A stretch of DNA of 64,000 nt from Sphingorhabdus lutea. GTDB taxonomy: Bacteria; Pseudomonadota; Alphaproteobacteria; Sphingomonadales; Sphingomonadaceae. Made by a program: the position numbers and the translations under genes. Position 1 is the first letter of the stretch. Every line of letters begins with the position of its first letter. Shown here in pieces: positions 35,791-45,635 of this stretch. Below the pieces are notes generated by a model. It had not been told where the DNA came from. It did not search any database and saw only the letters and a program-made list of their open reading frames with translations. The stretch is taken from positions 603,501 to 667,500 of the forward strand of contig NZ_CP018154.1 of assembly GCF_001889025.1 (NCBI RefSeq). Reading direction: 5' to 3'.

Positions 35791-38018
35791 AAAAATTAGT
35801 TTATATTACTGCCTTTATTGGGCTGACCTTTGCGCCTGCAATATATCACCCCATTGCCGCGCAAAATATTTTGAACATGCGCGATGCGGATATTCGCGCC
35901 TTTGTTCAAGATGCAGCACGGGTCACCGGCCAGACATTCATTGTGGATAGCAAGGTGCAGGGCAAGGTATCGGTGGTGTCGGACCGTCCATTAAGTAAGT
36001 CAGAATATTTTGAACTTTTCCTGTCCACCTTGCGCGCCAATAATTTTGTGGCAATTCCCATGCGCGGCGGCGGATATCGAATCCAAATGGCCGAAGGAGC
36101 GGCAACCCAGCCATCAAAAATTGGAGAAAAAAATGCCCCCGCAAATCAATTTGTGACAGAGATTTTCCGCTTAAAATCAATCGCAGCGGCATCGGCGGTG
36201 GAGACATTGCGCCCATTGGTCAGCCGTGAAGGTTCAATAACCGCCAATGCCAATGCCAATAGTTTGGTGATTGCGGACTATGCCGATAATATTCGCCGGA
36301 TACGCGATTTAATCCGCCAAATTGACCGCGACAGCGCGGCCACTCAAATTGTGCCTTTGGCCAATGCTGGGGCGCGTGAAATTGCGACTTCTCTACAAAT
36401 GTTGGCGCAGCAGGGCGCAGTGGGCGAGGGGGCAAGGCCGCCCGTGACCATTGTGGCATTTGACAGCAGCAATAGCATTGCCTTGCGCGGGGATGCCAGT
36501 GCGGTTTCGCGTTTTGCCTCTATGGCGCGGGAATTGGATGATCGGGCGCAATCTGGTGCTGAAATTCGGGTTTATTGGTTGAACCATGCCAATGCCGAAA
36601 CGTTAATGCCCACGGTTCAGGCGGTGTTGGGTGGCGGTCAATCGACATCAATATCCGACAATATGGCAGCAAATATTAACGCCGCACCGTCAAATAATGG
36701 CGCAAATGCAGGCGCGGCATCCAATAATGGCGCCTCCAGCGTGGGCAGCACCGCGTCAACTGCATCAATTGGCATTTCAAATAATGGCATTTCATCCAAT
36801 GGCGGCGGCATTGCAAAACGCGGCCCTGCAATTATCACAAGATATGAAGGGGCAAATGCGTTAATCGTTGCAGCGAATAGCGATATTCAGCGTCAAATTG
36901 GTGAGTTAATCCGCCAGCTTGATACACGCCCGGAACAGGTATTGGTTGAGGCAATCATTGTCGAAATTGGCAATGATGCCGCCAAAAGATTGGGCGTGCA
37001 ATTTTTGATTGGCGGGCAAAATATCCCCTTTGCCGCGACAAATTATTCCAATGCAGTGCCCAGCATTTTAACAATTGGCGGCGCGGCGGCGGCGCAGCAA
37101 TTATCCCAGCAAACAACAACGGTAAATGGCCAAACCACCGTCACATCGAACAGCAGTGCATTGGGCAATTCATTACAAGAAGCGGCAGCGGCATCAATTT
37201 TAAACGCCACTGGGGGATTTGGCGGGGTTGCATTGGACATTGGTAAAAATGCGATTTTCGGATCGATTATCAATGCGGTGCAATCCGACACTCAGTCCAA
37301 TTTATTGGCCACGCCCTATGTTGTCACATTGAACAATCAAAAATCAAAATTCCTTGTCGGGCAGGAAGTCCCCGTGTCAACCGGAGAGGCTTTGTCGGAT
37401 AATTTTGACAATGCATTTCGGACCGTTCAGCGTCAGGAAGTCGGCATTAAATTAGAAGTCACCCCACAGGTTAATAGCAGCGGTGATGTTAAATTATTCC
37501 TGCGCCAAGAAGTATCCAGCGTGGCAGGCCCTGTGTCGAGTAGATCGAGCGATTTAATCATCAATAAAAGAGAATTTGAAACCACATTAACAATTGGCGA
37601 TGGGCAAATTTTGGCCATTGGCGGTTTGTTAAATGATGATGAACGCAGGACAATCGAGAAAATCCCTTTTTTAAGCGATATTCCAGTTTTGGGGGCGTTG
37701 TTTAAATCAAAAAGCAATAGCCGCCGGAAAACCAATTTAATGGTATTTATCCGCCCCACCATATTGCGAAGCCGCGCCGATGGCGATGTGGTTACCGCCA
37801 AAAGATATGATTATATTCGCCAGCAGCAATTATTGCTGAACCCCGATGCAGAGCCAGCCATTGACGAATTGGTGCGCGATTATATGGGGGCTACACCGCC
37901 CATAAATCCGCAATTTATGCAGGGCGATGTCATTATAGACGGGATGAACAAAAATGCCGTCACCACCAATGGACCAATTGAGCAGGTGGAGCTTCCTGCA
38001 AGTGGGGGTGCGCAATGA
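35787..38018 (+). CDS. gspD: type II secretion secretin
   Basis: A 743-residue outer-membrane channel subunit. Signal peptide, N0-N3 domains (M-R-D-A-D-I-R-A-F-V-Q-D, F-V-T-E-I-F-R-L-K-S-I-A-A), a Ser/Asn/Gly-rich insertion (residues ~285-335), then the secretin domain with V-P-V-S-T-G-E and T-N-L-M-V-F-I-R-P-T-I-L. The insertion sits within N3 and is longer than usual. Confidence 0.96.
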   Translation: MKKLVYITAFIGLTFAPAIYHPIAAQNILNMRDADIRAFVQDAARVTGQTFIVDSKVQGKVSVVSDRPLSKSEYFELFLSTLRANNFVAIPMRGGGYRIQMAEGAATQPSKIGEKNAPANQFVTEIFRLKSIAAASAVETLRPLVSREGSITANANANSLVIADYADNIRRIRDLIRQIDRDSAATQIVPLANAGAREIATSLQMLAQQGAVGEGARPPVTIVAFDSSNSIALRGDASAVSRFASMARELDDRAQSGAEIRVYWLNHANAETLMPTVQAVLGGGQSTSISDNMAANINAAPSNNGANAGAASNNGASSVGSTASTASIGISNNGISSNGGGIAKRGPAIITRYEGANALIVAANSDIQRQIGELIRQLDTRPEQVLVEAIIVEIGNDAAKRLGVQFLIGGQNIPFAATNYSNAVPSILTIGGAAAAQQLSQQTTTVNGQTTVTSNSSALGNSLQEAAAASILNATGGFGGVALDIGKNAIFGSIINAVQSDTQSNLLATPYVVTLNNQKSKFLVGQEVPVSTGEALSDNFDNAFRTVQRQEVGIKLEVTPQVNSSGDVKLFLRQEVSSVAGPVSSRSSDLIINKREFETTLTIGDGQILAIGGLLNDDERRTIEKIPFLSDIPVLGALFKSKSNSRRKTNLMVFIRPTILRSRADGDVVTAKRYDYIRQQQLLLNPDAEPAIDELVRDYMGATPPINPQFMQGDVIIDGMNKNAVTTNGPIEQVELPASGGAQ

Positions 38019-39667
38019 AAATAAAAAAGGGCAATGCCGCGATAAGCAACGAAAAAAGGAATATTTTGCCTCATGATGATAATAAAAACATCATGGCCAA
38101 TAGAGATAATGATAAGGTCGATATTCAATCATCATATATGGCACAGGAGGAAAAAACAAACCCCGCACCCACCGATTTTAATATGATTGCAGAGCCGCGA
38201 TTATTAGTTGATTTGCCATATATTTTTGCCAATAAATTTGGATATGTTTTGCACCGGCATGAAAATGGACGATTATTGGTCAAAATGCGTGCCGATGCTG
38301 ATCCGTTAAATTTATTAGAAATAAGGCGATTTGTCGATGTGCCATTTGATGTGGAAAAAGTCGAAATAGCGGATTTTCCCAAAATTTTATCCGATCATTA
38401 TGCCATAGATGGCAGCGCAGCCGCCATGGCGGGCGCATTTGATAATGATGATGATGCACAATTTCTATCGCTTGATTTACCAAGCGCGGATGATTTGTTG
38501 GACAGCGCCGATGACGCACCGGCCATTCGTTTAATCAATGTGATTATTGCAGAGGCCGTGCGCCAAGGGGCATCGGATATTCATATTGAACCATATGAAA
38601 CCGGTCTTGTCATCAGAATGCGTAAAGACGGGGTGTTAGAAGAAAAATTACGAATGCCCGCCCATGTCGCGTCGGTTGTGGTCAGCCGGATAAAGGTGAT
38701 GGCGCGGCTGGACATTGCCGAACGACGCGTGCCGCAGGATGGCCGCATCGCCATTACCCTTGGCGGGAAATTGGTCGATGTGCGCGTTTCCACATTGCCC
38801 AGCAGCGCAGGCGAACGCGTGGTGATGCGGATATTGGATAAAGAAAGCAGCTTTATCTCTATTGATTTATTGGGGATGAGCGAAGATGCAAAAGATATTT
38901 TGACCAGTGCTTTATCTGAACCAAATGGCATTATTTTGGTAACAGGTCCAACCGGTTCAGGTAAAACCACATCGCTTTATGCTGCATTAAAATATTTAAA
39001 TGATGGCAGCCGAAATATTTTAACAGTCGAAGATCCTGTTGAATATGGCGTAGAAGGTATTGGCCAGACACAGGTAAATGCAAAGGTTGGCATGACATTT
39101 GCCGCCGGGCTGCGGGCGATTTTACGGCAAGATCCCGATGTGGTGATGGTGGGTGAAATCCGTGATAAGGAAACCGCCGATATTGCTGTGCAGGCCGCCC
39201 TTACTGGGCATTTGGTGCTATCCACCGTGCATACAAATGACGCGGTGGGGGTGATTACCCGTTTGCGCGATATGCGCATTGAACCATTTTTGCTGGCATC
39301 CACATTAAGGGCGATTATCGCGCAACGATTGGTGCGCCGTTTATGTCCAGATTGTAAAACATCTGGCCAAGCAAGCAAGGGAATGATTGCTTTATTGGGA
39401 TTGGATCAAGGAACAATTGTGCATCAACCAAAGGGATGTCCAAATTGTAATAATAGCGGCTTTAAGGGCCGTATTGGTGTGTTTGAGGTGATAAGGGTGG
39501 ATGAAACCATCCGCCGTTTAATCAATGAAGGCGGGGATGAGGCGATTATTGCCCGCCATGCATTTATTAACCGGCCCAATTTATCTGGCGCGGTCAGCAA
39601 ATTGATGCGCGCAGGTGAAATTACATTGGAAGACGCCATTCGCATTTCGCGTCAGGAGGGCGAATAA
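38015..39667 (+). CDS. gspE: type II secretion ATPase
   Basis: A 550-residue cytoplasmic assembly ATPase with an extended N terminus (about 60 residues, Asn/Asp rich) before the GspE N1 domain. Walker A G-P-T-G-S-G-K-T-T is near residue 310, the Asp and His boxes follow, Walker B is D-V-V-M-V-G-E-I-R-D, and the tetracysteine zinc motif C-P-D-C ... C-P-N-C is near residue 455. It powers pseudopilus growth. Confidence 0.97.
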   Translation: MKIKKGNAAISNEKRNILPHDDNKNIMANRDNDKVDIQSSYMAQEEKTNPAPTDFNMIAEPRLLVDLPYIFANKFGYVLHRHENGRLLVKMRADADPLNLLEIRRFVDVPFDVEKVEIADFPKILSDHYAIDGSAAAMAGAFDNDDDAQFLSLDLPSADDLLDSADDAPAIRLINVIIAEAVRQGASDIHIEPYETGLVIRMRKDGVLEEKLRMPAHVASVVVSRIKVMARLDIAERRVPQDGRIAITLGGKLVDVRVSTLPSSAGERVVMRILDKESSFISIDLLGMSEDAKDILTSALSEPNGIILVTGPTGSGKTTSLYAALKYLNDGSRNILTVEDPVEYGVEGIGQTQVNAKVGMTFAAGLRAILRQDPDVVMVGEIRDKETADIAVQAALTGHLVLSTVHTNDAVGVITRLRDMRIEPFLLASTLRAIIAQRLVRRLCPDCKTSGQASKGMIALLGLDQGTIVHQPKGCPNCNNSGFKGRIGVFEVIRVDETIRRLINEGGDEAIIARHAFINRPNLSGAVSKLMRAGEITLEDAIRISRQEGE

Positions 39668-40918
39668 TTGGCCTATTTTGCCTATCATATCATCGATCAA
39701 AATGGGGCGGAACGGCGCGGTAAAATTGATGCGGCAAATGAAAATGTGGCGCGTCAACGTTTAACCGATATGCGATATTATGTGGTCAATATTTCCGTGG
39801 CGAGCGCGCAAAATAATAATGAACGTCATCACATAAATGATAAAAATAGCGCGGCCAATTTTTTCACATTTCGCAAAATTACAAAATTAAACCATCAACA
39901 ATTAACTTTATTTACCCGTCAATTGGCTTCTTTGTCACAGGTTACCCCTTTAGAAGAGGCCATGCGCACCATTAGCAAGCAAACCGAAAAGGCACAGGTT
40001 CGCGAAATATTGGAAAAAACCCACGCCGCCGTGGTGGAGGGGCAAAGATTGTCAGAGGCGATGAGACGCAGCCCGCAAAGTTTCCCACCTTTATATTGCG
40101 CGATGATTTCTGCGGGGGAAAGCTCCGGCGCATTGCCCGAAATATTGGAACGATTGGCAATATTGATGGAACGTCAGGCCGAAATAAGGGGTAAATTACT
40201 TGCCGCATTAACATATCCCATTGCGCTGACCTTAGTTGCTATTTTGGTGGTATCGGGATTGATGATTTCGGTTGTGCCGCGCGTTGTGGAACAATTTGAC
40301 GATGTTGATCAACAATTGCCCTTAATTACCCAAATTGTGATGGCAATTTCCGCTTTTTTGGCAAATTGGTGGTGGGCAATTGCGTTAATCATCCTATTCG
40401 CTGCATTTATTTTCATCATATTATTACGGCGCGATAATTTTCGATTGGAGGTGGATCAATTTTTGTTGCGCCTGCCGCTTATCGGTAAATTGGTCCGAAA
40501 TTTAAATGCCGCGCGCATGGCCCGCACATTGGCGACTATGGTGGCCAGCCGTCTGCCATTATTAGAAGGGTTAAAATTAACCCGCAATATTGTGCCAAAT
40601 TATGCACTGCGTCACGCCAATGATTTTATGATTGAACATGTGCGCGGTGGCGGCAGCTTATCCGGCGCCATGCGACAAACGGCGGTATTCCCTCCCTTGT
40701 TGGTTTATTTAACGGCAAGCGGGGAAAGCGCGGGGCAATTGGATGTGATGTTGGCGCGCGCCGCCGATTATTTGGAACGCGAATTTGATAATTTTACTTC
40801 GGCCTCTTTGGCCTTGCTTGAACCTTTAATCATTGTGGTTATGGGCGCTATTGTCGCGCTTATCATCTTATCAATTTTATTGCCAATATTACAGCTTCAA
40901 AATCTAGCAGGAATTTAA
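39668..40918 (+). CDS. gspF: type II secretion inner-membrane protein F
   Basis: A 416-residue platform protein with two T2SSF domains separated by TM helices; F-T-R-Q-L-A-S-L-S-Q-V and the second-domain G-G-S-L-S-G-A-M repeat are standard. The start is a TTG placed directly after the gspE TAA, with no better codon nearby, so translation is probably coupled. Confidence 0.95.
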   Translation: MAYFAYHIIDQNGAERRGKIDAANENVARQRLTDMRYYVVNISVASAQNNNERHHINDKNSAANFFTFRKITKLNHQQLTLFTRQLASLSQVTPLEEAMRTISKQTEKAQVREILEKTHAAVVEGQRLSEAMRRSPQSFPPLYCAMISAGESSGALPEILERLAILMERQAEIRGKLLAALTYPIALTLVAILVVSGLMISVVPRVVEQFDDVDQQLPLITQIVMAISAFLANWWWAIALIILFAAFIFIILLRRDNFRLEVDQFLLRLPLIGKLVRNLNAARMARTLATMVASRLPLLEGLKLTRNIVPNYALRHANDFMIEHVRGGGSLSGAMRQTAVFPPLLVYLTASGESAGQLDVMLARAADYLEREFDNFTSASLALLEPLIIVVMGAIVALIILSILLPILQLQNLAGI

Positions 40919-40919
40919 C

Positions 40920-41393
40920 ATGTTTTGGAAAAAAATTGCCCAAATTTGGGCGCGTCAAAAATGCGATAAAGCCGAAGAAAATGGTTTTAGTTTGGTTGAA
41001 TTGATGGTGGTGATTTTCATCCTTGGCCTTATCACCACAGTGGTGGTTATCAATGTTTTGCCCAATCAGGAAAAAGCAATGGTGCAAAAGGCAAAGGCAG
41101 ATATTGCCGTGCTGTCCACCGCATTGGAAAGTTATAAGCTGGATAATATGACCTATCCATCGCAAAGCGAAGGGTTGAACGCGTTGATTACACCGCCAGC
41201 AAATGAAGCGGGGGGATATAGGCGCGGTGGATATATTAAAAAATTACCCAATGATCCATGGGGCCGTGCCTATCAATATCGTCTAGGCGGGAATAATGGC
41301 GAAGCGGCCAATGGCGGGTTTGAGATATTATCACTGGGGGCGGATGGCGCACCGGGCGGGCAGGGCGAAAATGCTGATATTATCGGAAATTAA
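40920..41393 (+). CDS. gspG: major pseudopilin
   Basis: A 157-residue pseudopilin. A prepilin leader ends N-G, followed by F-S-L-V-E-L-M-V-V-I-F-I-L-G-L with Glu at +5. The C-terminal domain has the GspG family's L-D-N-x-x-Y-P-S-x-x-x-G-L-x-A-L and the calcium-site D-P-W-G-R-A-Y-Q-Y. Two bases after gspF. Confidence 0.97.
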   Translation: MFWKKIAQIWARQKCDKAEENGFSLVELMVVIFILGLITTVVVINVLPNQEKAMVQKAKADIAVLSTALESYKLDNMTYPSQSEGLNALITPPANEAGGYRRGGYIKKLPNDPWGRAYQYRLGGNNGEAANGGFEILSLGADGAPGGQGENADIIGN

Positions 41394-41862
41394 ATTTAAC
41401 AAAAATTGCAAAAATATTACCCAAAATGGCTTTACCCTTGTTGAATTGATGGTGGTGATTTTCCTTATCGGTTTGGCATCGGCGGCGGTCGTCATGGCAT
41501 TGCCCAATGATGATGGCCGCGCCCGCCAACATGCCGAGAAATTGGCAATGCATATCGCCGCCACGCGCAATATGGCGATTTTACAGGCGCGTCCGACATT
41601 GGTTTCATTCAGCATATCGGGATATGCGTTTGAACAACGCCGGGATGGCGCATGGCAAGCATTTGAGGAAAAGCAGTTTCAGTCGGTGAACTTACCTTCA
41701 ACGCTGAAAATTTCCTCCACTTCAAAATTACCCGCAAGGATTATGTTTGATGCAACAGGAATGCCCAATGCGCCGGCAAGAATATCAATAAACGCAAATG
41801 ATGGACCCGCGCATCATGTTAATATTACCGCGTCAGGCGATGTCAAAGGAGGCCAAAATTGA
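41371..41862 (+). CDS. gspH: minor pseudopilin H
   Basis: A 163-residue type IV pilin-like protein with leader ending N-G and F-T-L-V-E-L-M-V-V-I-F-L-I-G-L. The start at ATG 41371 overlaps the end of gspG by 23 bases; an earlier in-frame ATG would lie well within gspG and was rejected. C-terminal domain small and beta-rich as in GspH. Confidence 0.92.
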   Translation: MLILSEIKFNKNCKNITQNGFTLVELMVVIFLIGLASAAVVMALPNDDGRARQHAEKLAMHIAATRNMAILQARPTLVSFSISGYAFEQRRDGAWQAFEEKQFQSVNLPSTLKISSTSKLPARIMFDATGMPNAPARISINANDGPAHHVNITASGDVKGGQN

Positions 41863-42254
41863 TGCAGAAATATCGCCAAATTCATACCGATAAAAACTTA
41901 ATGACAAATGGATTCACAATGTTGGAAATCATGGTGGCATTGGCGATATTTTCCTTGGCCGCTATGGCGTTAATTCGCTTGCAAGGATTTACCATGCGCG
42001 AAGGGGGCGCGGCCATTGCGCATCAAATTTTATGGTTAGAAGCGCGAAATAAAGCTGCCAATATTATTTCAGATCCCAATCCAATTGCATTTGGTGATTT
42101 GGAAGGGGTATCGCAAAATGCGGGCAGGAAATTTCAATGGGTTCAAAAGGTACGCCGCAGCGATGATGAACATTTGGCGCGGGTGGATATCATCATCACC
42201 GATGAACAGGGCAAACAAGCAATTATCAAATTTGGAAGGCCAGTCACCCCGTGA
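41862..42254 (+). CDS. gspI: minor pseudopilin I
   Basis: A 130-residue pseudopilin with leader N-G and F-T-M-L-E-I-M-V-A-L-A-I-F-S-L-A-A-M-A. AAAGGAGG lies ten bases before the ATG at 41862, which overlaps the gspH stop by one base; a TTG one codon earlier is less likely. Part of the GspH-I-J-K tip complex. Confidence 0.92.
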   Translation: MQKYRQIHTDKNLMTNGFTMLEIMVALAIFSLAAMALIRLQGFTMREGGAAIAHQILWLEARNKAANIISDPNPIAFGDLEGVSQNAGRKFQWVQKVRRSDDEHLARVDIIITDEQGKQAIIKFGRPVTP

Positions 42255-42973
42255 GCGCCGCGCAGCCTTTATCAGCCAAGAATAGGCAATTGATGCAACG
42301 CAATGGCTTTACCTTGGTTGAGTTGTTGGTGGCATTATTTATTTTTGGGTTAATATCCAGCGCTGCGGTAATGTTGCTGCGCAGCGCATCGGATAGCCAG
42401 TTGCAGTTAAAAAATAAATTGAGCATGCAGGGTAATATCACCCGATTATCAAATTTATTAGAAGCCGATTTGGCACAGGCCGTGGCCCGCCCATCCCGTA
42501 ATGCAAATGGCTCAAAAATGGCGGCCTTTTTAACACAAGATAGGCCCGGTAGTTTATTTGCATTTTCGCGCACCGGACTTGGCATGGGGGGCGATGATGC
42601 AGATGGTTTTGCCAGCAGCATAGGCAGGGTTGAATATGAATTGGTCAATCGGCAATTTATTCGCAAATCCACGCTTTATATTGATGGAGGGCAAAGCAAT
42701 CCGCCTGCTATTTTATTGGATGATGTTGACCAAATATTGGTAAAATATCGCGATCAAAAGGGACAATGGCGCGATGATTGGAATGTGGATGATAATATGC
42801 AAATGCCGCGCGCCATAGAAGTGAATATAATGCAAAAAAATATTGCGCCATTACAGTTAATTTTAATTGTCGGCAGCCAAAGCCGCAACATACCAATGGC
42901 CGAAACCGAAAATAGCACAGAGGAAAATAGCACAGAGGAAAATAGCACAGAGGAAAATGTCAATGAAAGTTGA
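42251..42973 (+). CDS. gspJ: minor pseudopilin J
   Basis: A 240-residue pseudopilin with leader N-G and F-T-L-V-E-L-L-V-A-L-F-I-F-G-L. GTG start overlapping gspI by four bases. The C terminus carries three tandem E-N-S-T-E copies encoded by a 15-base repeat that runs almost into the gspK start, so the tail is probably flexible and variable in length between strains. Confidence 0.93.
   Translation: MSAAQPLSAKNRQLMQRNGFTLVELLVALFIFGLISSAAVMLLRSASDSQLQLKNKLSMQGNITRLSNLLEADLAQAVARPSRNANGSKMAAFLTQDRPGSLFAFSRTGLGMGGDDADGFASSIGRVEYELVNRQFIRKSTLYIDGGQSNPPAILLDDVDQILVKYRDQKGQWRDDWNVDDNMQMPRAIEVNIMQKNIAPLQLILIVGSQSRNIPMAETENSTEENSTEENSTEENVNES
42908..42952 (+). repeat. three 15-base tandem repeats at the gspJ-gspK junction
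   Basis: GAAAATAGCACAGAG occurs three times in a row, with a fourth partial copy that becomes GAAAATGT. It encodes E-N-S-T-E units of GspJ, and each unit contains an AGAGG-like ribosome-binding core, the last one placed before gspK. Confidence 0.85.
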
Positions 42974-43961
42974 TATTTCTGAGCATGAAAAGGGCGCGGC
43001 ATTATTGACCGTGCTTTTATTGGTGGCGGTCATGTCGGTGATTGCCGCATCGGCGCTTGACCGTTTAACATTGGCAACGAAATTTGCCGCCAATGGCAGC
43101 GCCATGGCCCAGGCAAGAGCATATAGTTATAGTTTGGAAAATATCGCCAGCAGGCGGATTGAAGATTTAATATCGCGAAATCCGGAAAAATTAACATTAG
43201 AAGGCGATTGGTTGGAACGCGACCTTGCCATTCCCATTGATGGGGGAATGGCCACTATTAATGTCAAAGATGCCAATAATTGTTTCAACCTCAATAATTT
43301 AGTGATTGAAGGGGAACAGGGTTTGACGGCAAACCTACCTGCGATTGAACAATTTAAGCAGTTAATGTCCTTGTTAAAAATTGATGAATCAAATGCGGCC
43401 TATATTGCGGAATCTGCGGCGGATTGGATTGATACAGATAATATAGCATTGCCGGCGGGGGCGGAGGATAGTTATTATCGCGGATTATCCCCATCATATT
43501 TACCGGCAAATGTGAATATGGTGGACCGCAGCGAATTGGCCAATATTCGCGGTATGACAGCGCAAATATATAAAAAGATAAAGCCATATATTTGCGCCTT
43601 GCCAACCAATGAAAAGGTGCAGGTGAACCTTAACACCCTATCACTAAACCGTGCGGCGCTTTTCGCCATGTATTTTAACCAACAAATGACAATAGAGCAG
43701 GCGCAATCTTTTCTAGCCAATCGGCCAAAGGATGGCTATGCGAGTTTGGTTCAATTTTGGCAGGCGCCCATGCTGGCCAGCATGAATTTAGATGATGCAA
43801 CAAAGAATAATTTTGGTTTGAAAAGCAAATGGTTTGAGGTGCATAGCCGTATCGCCGTGGGGAATATTATGTTGGAAGGACTAACATTAATGTCGTTCGA
43901 TTCCGAAAATGGCCAAAATGGCGAGGCTCAAATATTTTGGCGCAATTGGAATAATGGATAA
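42963..43961 (+). CDS. gspK: minor pseudopilin K (tip protein)
   Basis: About 332 residues. The prepilin leader ends E-K-G, followed by A-A-L-L-T-V-L-L-L-V-A-V-M, with no Glu at +5, the known exception in GspK. Large globular domain with repeated G-L-x-P-x-Y-L and D-x-x-E-L-x-x-I-R-G motifs as in the GspK tip. ATG 42963 has AGAGG nine bases upstream; ATG 42957 is too close to it. Overlaps gspJ. Confidence 0.92.
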   Translation: MKVDISEHEKGAALLTVLLLVAVMSVIAASALDRLTLATKFAANGSAMAQARAYSYSLENIASRRIEDLISRNPEKLTLEGDWLERDLAIPIDGGMATINVKDANNCFNLNNLVIEGEQGLTANLPAIEQFKQLMSLLKIDESNAAYIAESAADWIDTDNIALPAGAEDSYYRGLSPSYLPANVNMVDRSELANIRGMTAQIYKKIKPYICALPTNEKVQVNLNTLSLNRAALFAMYFNQQMTIEQAQSFLANRPKDGYASLVQFWQAPMLASMNLDDATKNNFGLKSKWFEVHSRIAVGNIMLEGLTLMSFDSENGQNGEAQIFWRNWNNG

Positions 43962-45132
43962 ATTTATGTCGCGTCTTTTAATCCTTTCTTTTCCGGTTCA
44001 GGGCGATGTGCCAATTGGTTATTACCGTGTTGAAAATGCATCCATTGTTGATTTTAACATTATTCCACCGAATGATAAGGACGCCATTTCCGCCCTTTAT
44101 TATTGGGTATCAGAAGATATATCATCGGCAAAGGCTAGGGTAATTGCGCTGGCATCGCCCGGTGATGTGGTGGTCCATTGGCATGAAATTGACGATATGC
44201 CGGATAAACAGGCATTGATGGTGGCACAGGTAAAATTACAGGAAAAACTGCCTGTAAAAACCAATCTTCATATATCCGCGAAAATAATGAACGTGGATAT
44301 GGCATCATCATCGGATAAAAAGTTAATTTGCACCGCGCATATTGATGCAGAAAAAATGGAGCGCGGGTTAAAAATATTGGCTGGTTATAATCTGGACCCT
44401 GATATTGTCATGCCAATTGGCATGGCGATTTCTATGCCGCATGATGGATATAAGGGCGCGGAGATTTTTGGCATTCCCCTTATCCTTGGTCCGCAATTTA
44501 TCGCGCCGGATGAAGCTGCGCTTCGCACCGCATTTCATATTGATGAAAATCTTGTGCAACATCATCAAAATGAAATCTGCACCGATATGGCAGCATTAAA
44601 TGATGCGGATAATTTGCCGCGCATTATCAATTTGCGCCATGGCCCTTTTGCCATGGGGAAGGCAAAGACAAAATGGGGCGCAGGCCAATTAAAAATAATA
44701 TTATTTTTATGCATGGCGGCATTGCTGGTCAGTTTGGCATTGGCGGTGGCAAGTTGGGGGCGTTTATATTTTGCTGTGCAACATGAAAATGGCATTGCAT
44801 TGAAAATGGCGCAAAAAATTATTCCCAATGTTGACAATATTGAGGAAGCCCAAAATGCCCTTTCTAACAAAGATATAGCAAAAAATGGAACGCGATTTGC
44901 GCTATTATCCTCGGCAATTTATGGCGAGCTGGAAAAACAGCCTGCCTTGCAATTGCGGCAATTAAAATATGACCAAAATCAAATTTTATATGCCACAATT
45001 ACCGCGCCAACAAATGATGCAATCAACCCATTGTTGATAAATTTACAGCAACAGGGATATAAAATTACCGCCACCCCGAAACAGGAGCAAGGCGGCCTTT
45101 CCAGCGCAGATATTAGCATGAGATTACCATGA
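43954..45132 (+). CDS. gspL: type II secretion protein L
   Basis: About 392 residues. The cytoplasmic part is an actin-like fold (A-L-A-S-P-G-D-V-V-V-H-W), one TM helix around residues 245-265, then a small periplasmic ferredoxin-like domain (Q-P-A-L-Q-L-R-Q-L-K-Y). Overlaps gspK by eight bases and gspM by four. Confidence 0.9.
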   Translation: MDKFMSRLLILSFPVQGDVPIGYYRVENASIVDFNIIPPNDKDAISALYYWVSEDISSAKARVIALASPGDVVVHWHEIDDMPDKQALMVAQVKLQEKLPVKTNLHISAKIMNVDMASSSDKKLICTAHIDAEKMERGLKILAGYNLDPDIVMPIGMAISMPHDGYKGAEIFGIPLILGPQFIAPDEAALRTAFHIDENLVQHHQNEICTDMAALNDADNLPRIINLRHGPFAMGKAKTKWGAGQLKIILFLCMAALLVSLALAVASWGRLYFAVQHENGIALKMAQKIIPNVDNIEEAQNALSNKDIAKNGTRFALLSSAIYGELEKQPALQLRQLKYDQNQILYATITAPTNDAINPLLINLQQQGYKITATPKQEQGGLSSADISMRLP

Positions 45133-45635
45133 TGAACAATTTTTCGGCCTGGTTTGCCGCAGCCACATTGCGGGAAAAAATATTGGTTCTATTCGCCATA
45201 TTATTGGCAGCGGCGATATTTATTTTTTATGCAATTTATCGGCCCTTAATGGGCGCAATAACGAATCAGCAAAATGCCTATCGCGATGCCATATTGCGCC
45301 GCGCCCATATTGAAATGCAGGTGCAGGCCGCCCAAGGCAAAAATAATATTGATAAGAATAATGGTGAAAAAAAATCGCCCGCGCAGCTTAACCAAAATCA
45401 GTTAAAAGAGCTGATTGATATTAGCGCAGGGCAGGCAGGCTTTACCTTTGATCGCGCCGAAATAAGGGGCAATGGCGATATTGATATTGCAATTTCTTCG
45501 GTTGCGCCGTCGGCCATTATGAAATGGCTGAATGAAATTGGAGAAAAGGGCGCAATATTGCAACAGGTTGATATAAAATCTGCCGATAATGGCAATGTGT
45601 CCTTTATGGCGACATTGCGCGGTTCGGCATCATGA
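45129..45635 (+). CDS. gspM: type II secretion protein M
   Basis: A 168-residue bitopic protein: short N terminus, TM helix (residues ~18-37), coiled coil and a ferredoxin-like periplasmic domain (F-D-R-A-E-I-R-G-N-G-D-I). Partners GspL. Four-base overlaps at both ends. Confidence 0.88.
   Translation: MMNNFSAWFAAATLREKILVLFAILLAAAIFIFYAIYRPLMGAITNQQNAYRDAILRRAHIEMQVQAAQGKNNIDKNNGEKKSPAQLNQNQLKELIDISAGQAGFTFDRAEIRGNGDIDIAISSVAPSAIMKWLNEIGEKGAILQQVDIKSADNGNVSFMATLRGSAS

Noticed and set aside
36631..36864. Plus-strand frame within gspD
   Set aside because: It is an out-of-frame shadow of the Ser/Asn/Gly-rich insertion in the secretin.
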